A stretch of 64,000 nt of DNA from Mauremys mutica (lineage: Eukaryota; Chordata; Testudines; Geoemydidae). The notes beneath the pieces are model-generated. The model was not told the origin of the DNA, searched no databases, and saw only the letters and a program-made list of their open reading frames with translations. A program made the position numbers and the translations under genes. This document shows, piece after piece, positions 34,140-64,000 of the stretch. The stretch covers positions 26,991,282 through 27,055,281 of the forward strand of contig NC_059089.1 of the NCBI RefSeq assembly GCF_020497125.1, read 5' to 3'. The first letter of the stretch is position 1. The number at the start of each line of letters is the position of its first letter.

Positions 34140-35215
34140 GCTTGGACGGACCCTGTGCACTGGGTGTAGAGGACACGGGGCACAGGGGACACTGGGGACA
34201 TGGGTGCAGAGGACACAGGGCACAGGGGACACTGGAGACATGGGTGCAGGGGACACAAGGGGCACAGGGGACACGGGGCACAGGGGACATGGGTACAAAG
34301 GACACAGGACACAGGGGGCACAGGGTGCAGGGGACACAGGGCACAGGGGACACTGGGGACATGGGTGCAGAGGACACAGGGGGCACAGGGTGCAGAGGAC
34401 ACAAGGGCACAGGGTGCAGGGGGTGCAGGGGACATGGGTGCAGAGGACACAGGGCGCAGGGCACAGGGGACACTGGGGACATGGGTACAAAGGACACGGG
34501 GCACAGGGGGCAGGGGACACTGGGGACACTGGGGACATGGGTGCAGAGGACACAGGGGGCAGAGGGGACACTGGGGACATGGGTACAAAGGACACAGGGG
34601 GCACAGGGGGCAGAGGACACAAGGGGCACAGGGCGCAGGGGGCGCAGGGGACATGGGTGCAGAGGACACAGGGGACACGGGGCACAGGGCGCAGGAGACA
34701 CGGGGCACAGGGGACACTGGGGACATGGGTGCAGAGGACACAGGGGACACGGGGCACAGGGCGCAGGAGACACGGGGCACAGGGGACACTGGGGACATGG
34801 GTGAAGAGACACAGGGGGCACAGGGGGCAGGGGACACTGGGAATTGGGTGCAGAGGACATGGGGCACAGGACACAAGGGGCACAGGGTGCAGGGGACACT
34901 GGGGACATGGGTGCAGAGGACACGGGGCACAGGGCGCAGGGGGCGCAGGGGACATGGGTACAAAGGACACAGGGCACAGGGCGCAGAGGACACAAGGGGC
35001 ACAGGGTGCAGGGTGCAGAGGACACAGGGGGCACAGGGCGCAGGGGGCGCAGGGGACATGGGTACAAAAGACACAGGGGGCACAGGGTGCAGAGGACACA
35101 GGGGGCAGAGGGCGCAGGGGCAGAGGACACAGGGGGCACAGGGCGCAGGGGGCGCAGGGGACATGGGTACAAAGGACACAGGGTGCAGAGGACACAGGGG
35201 GCAGAGGCTGCCGAG
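34140..35215 (+). repeat. GC-rich minisatellite next to the OLFML2A promoter
   Basis: About 1.08 kb is built almost wholly from ggacac(a/t)gg, ggcacaggg, ggcgcaggg and gacatgggt(gcag/acaa)agg modules. The phrase (g)acatgggt recurs about fifteen times at irregular spacing. Two consecutive units starting at 34,651 and 34,723 are identical over 72 bp. The modules contain almost no stop codons in several frames on both strands, which creates open frames of several hundred codons (Gly/His-rich on plus, Cys/Pro-rich on minus) with no sign of being genes. The array ends about 250 bp before the OLFML2A start codon. Confidence 0.9.
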
Positions 35216-35465
35216 GGCGCCGCGCGCGGGGGCACCGGGCAGGGCCCGGTCCCCGAGCTCTGCGGAGCGGCGGGCGGGGCGGGGCCGGGCCGGGCCCTGG
35301 GCCAGGAGCCCTGCGGGGGCGGCGGACCCTGGGCTGTCACTCGTGGCTCCGCCTCCCGCTGCCCCCGGTGGAGCCGCCTGGAAGGGGCCGGGCGGCGCAG
35401 AGCCCACGAGGCGGCCGTGAGCGACGGGCTCTGCGGCCGGGCCGGCCCCGCACCTCCCCGCGGCC

Positions 35466-63804
<28,339 letters not shown>

Positions 63805-64000
63805 GCAGCGGGCCGTGTGTCTCGGCATATGTTGGTCCTACCCCATCGAGCACTTCTAGCTGTGTGTCCAGGGGCAAGGCGCCTCCGTGTGCCTCACACC
63901 TCTTCTGTACTTGGGCTGCAAACAAATCCACACACTCACCCACCCACTGCCACGGACCTTTGACAGCCTTTGCGAGTCAGTCGTTGCCGGAAAACAGGCA
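63805..64000 (+). other. OLFML2A: OLFML2A 3' UTR, partial
   Basis: Sequence after the stop has no aataaa signal within the window, so the transcript end lies beyond the right edge. Confidence 0.75.

Overview
The window is vertebrate nuclear DNA, most likely from a cryptodiran turtle. It shows GT-AG introns, two CpG islands, tRNA-derived SINEs of the turtle Pol III type with CR1-like tails, CR1 LINE fragments, many hAT-type elements and Penelope-like retroelement tails. The species call rests on recognising repeat families by eye. No bacterial or viral genes were seen.

Two protein genes are arranged head to head. On the minus strand, a CpG island at about 24.7-25.5 kb holds the first coding exon of a gene I read as NR6A1 (germ cell nuclear factor). 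The AT-rich 25 kb to its left is then the start of its long first intron. The evidence is a short N-terminus ending in Pro-Arg-Asn-Gly at a splice donor, plus the position next to OLFML2A, which matches the mammalian order. On the plus strand, from 35,466 to 63,804, lies what appears to be a complete OLFML2A gene: eight coding exons, 1,911 bp of coding sequence including the stop, 636 residues. It encodes a signal peptide, two cysteine clusters, a coiled-coil segment, a basic then Thr/Pro-rich linker, and a C-terminal olfactomedin domain with its presumed disulfide and calcium-site residues intact. The 3' UTR runs off the right edge.

Layout: 1-25,141 NR6A1 intron 1 with many transposon relics; 24,690-25,500 CpG island and NR6A1 exon 1; 25,501-34,139 intergenic, with CR1, a decayed RTE-type LINE, a hAT element and a MITE; 34,140-35,215 a GC-rich minisatellite next to the OLFML2A promoter; 35,195-35,960 CpG island and exon 1; 35,535-54,490 intron 1; 54,491-63,804 exons 2-8.

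The most unusual structures are not genes. There are three Penelope-like tails that keep hammerhead-ribozyme-like cores. A 1.9-kb foldback hAT element carries an inverted duplication of a transposase C-terminus, with a retroelement tail and a SINE inserted in one arm. Three copies of a very GC-rich hAT MITE each have 8-bp target duplications, and one contains a 38-nt hairpin arm. The minisatellite contains a perfect 72-bp tandem duplication and creates long spurious open frames on both strands.
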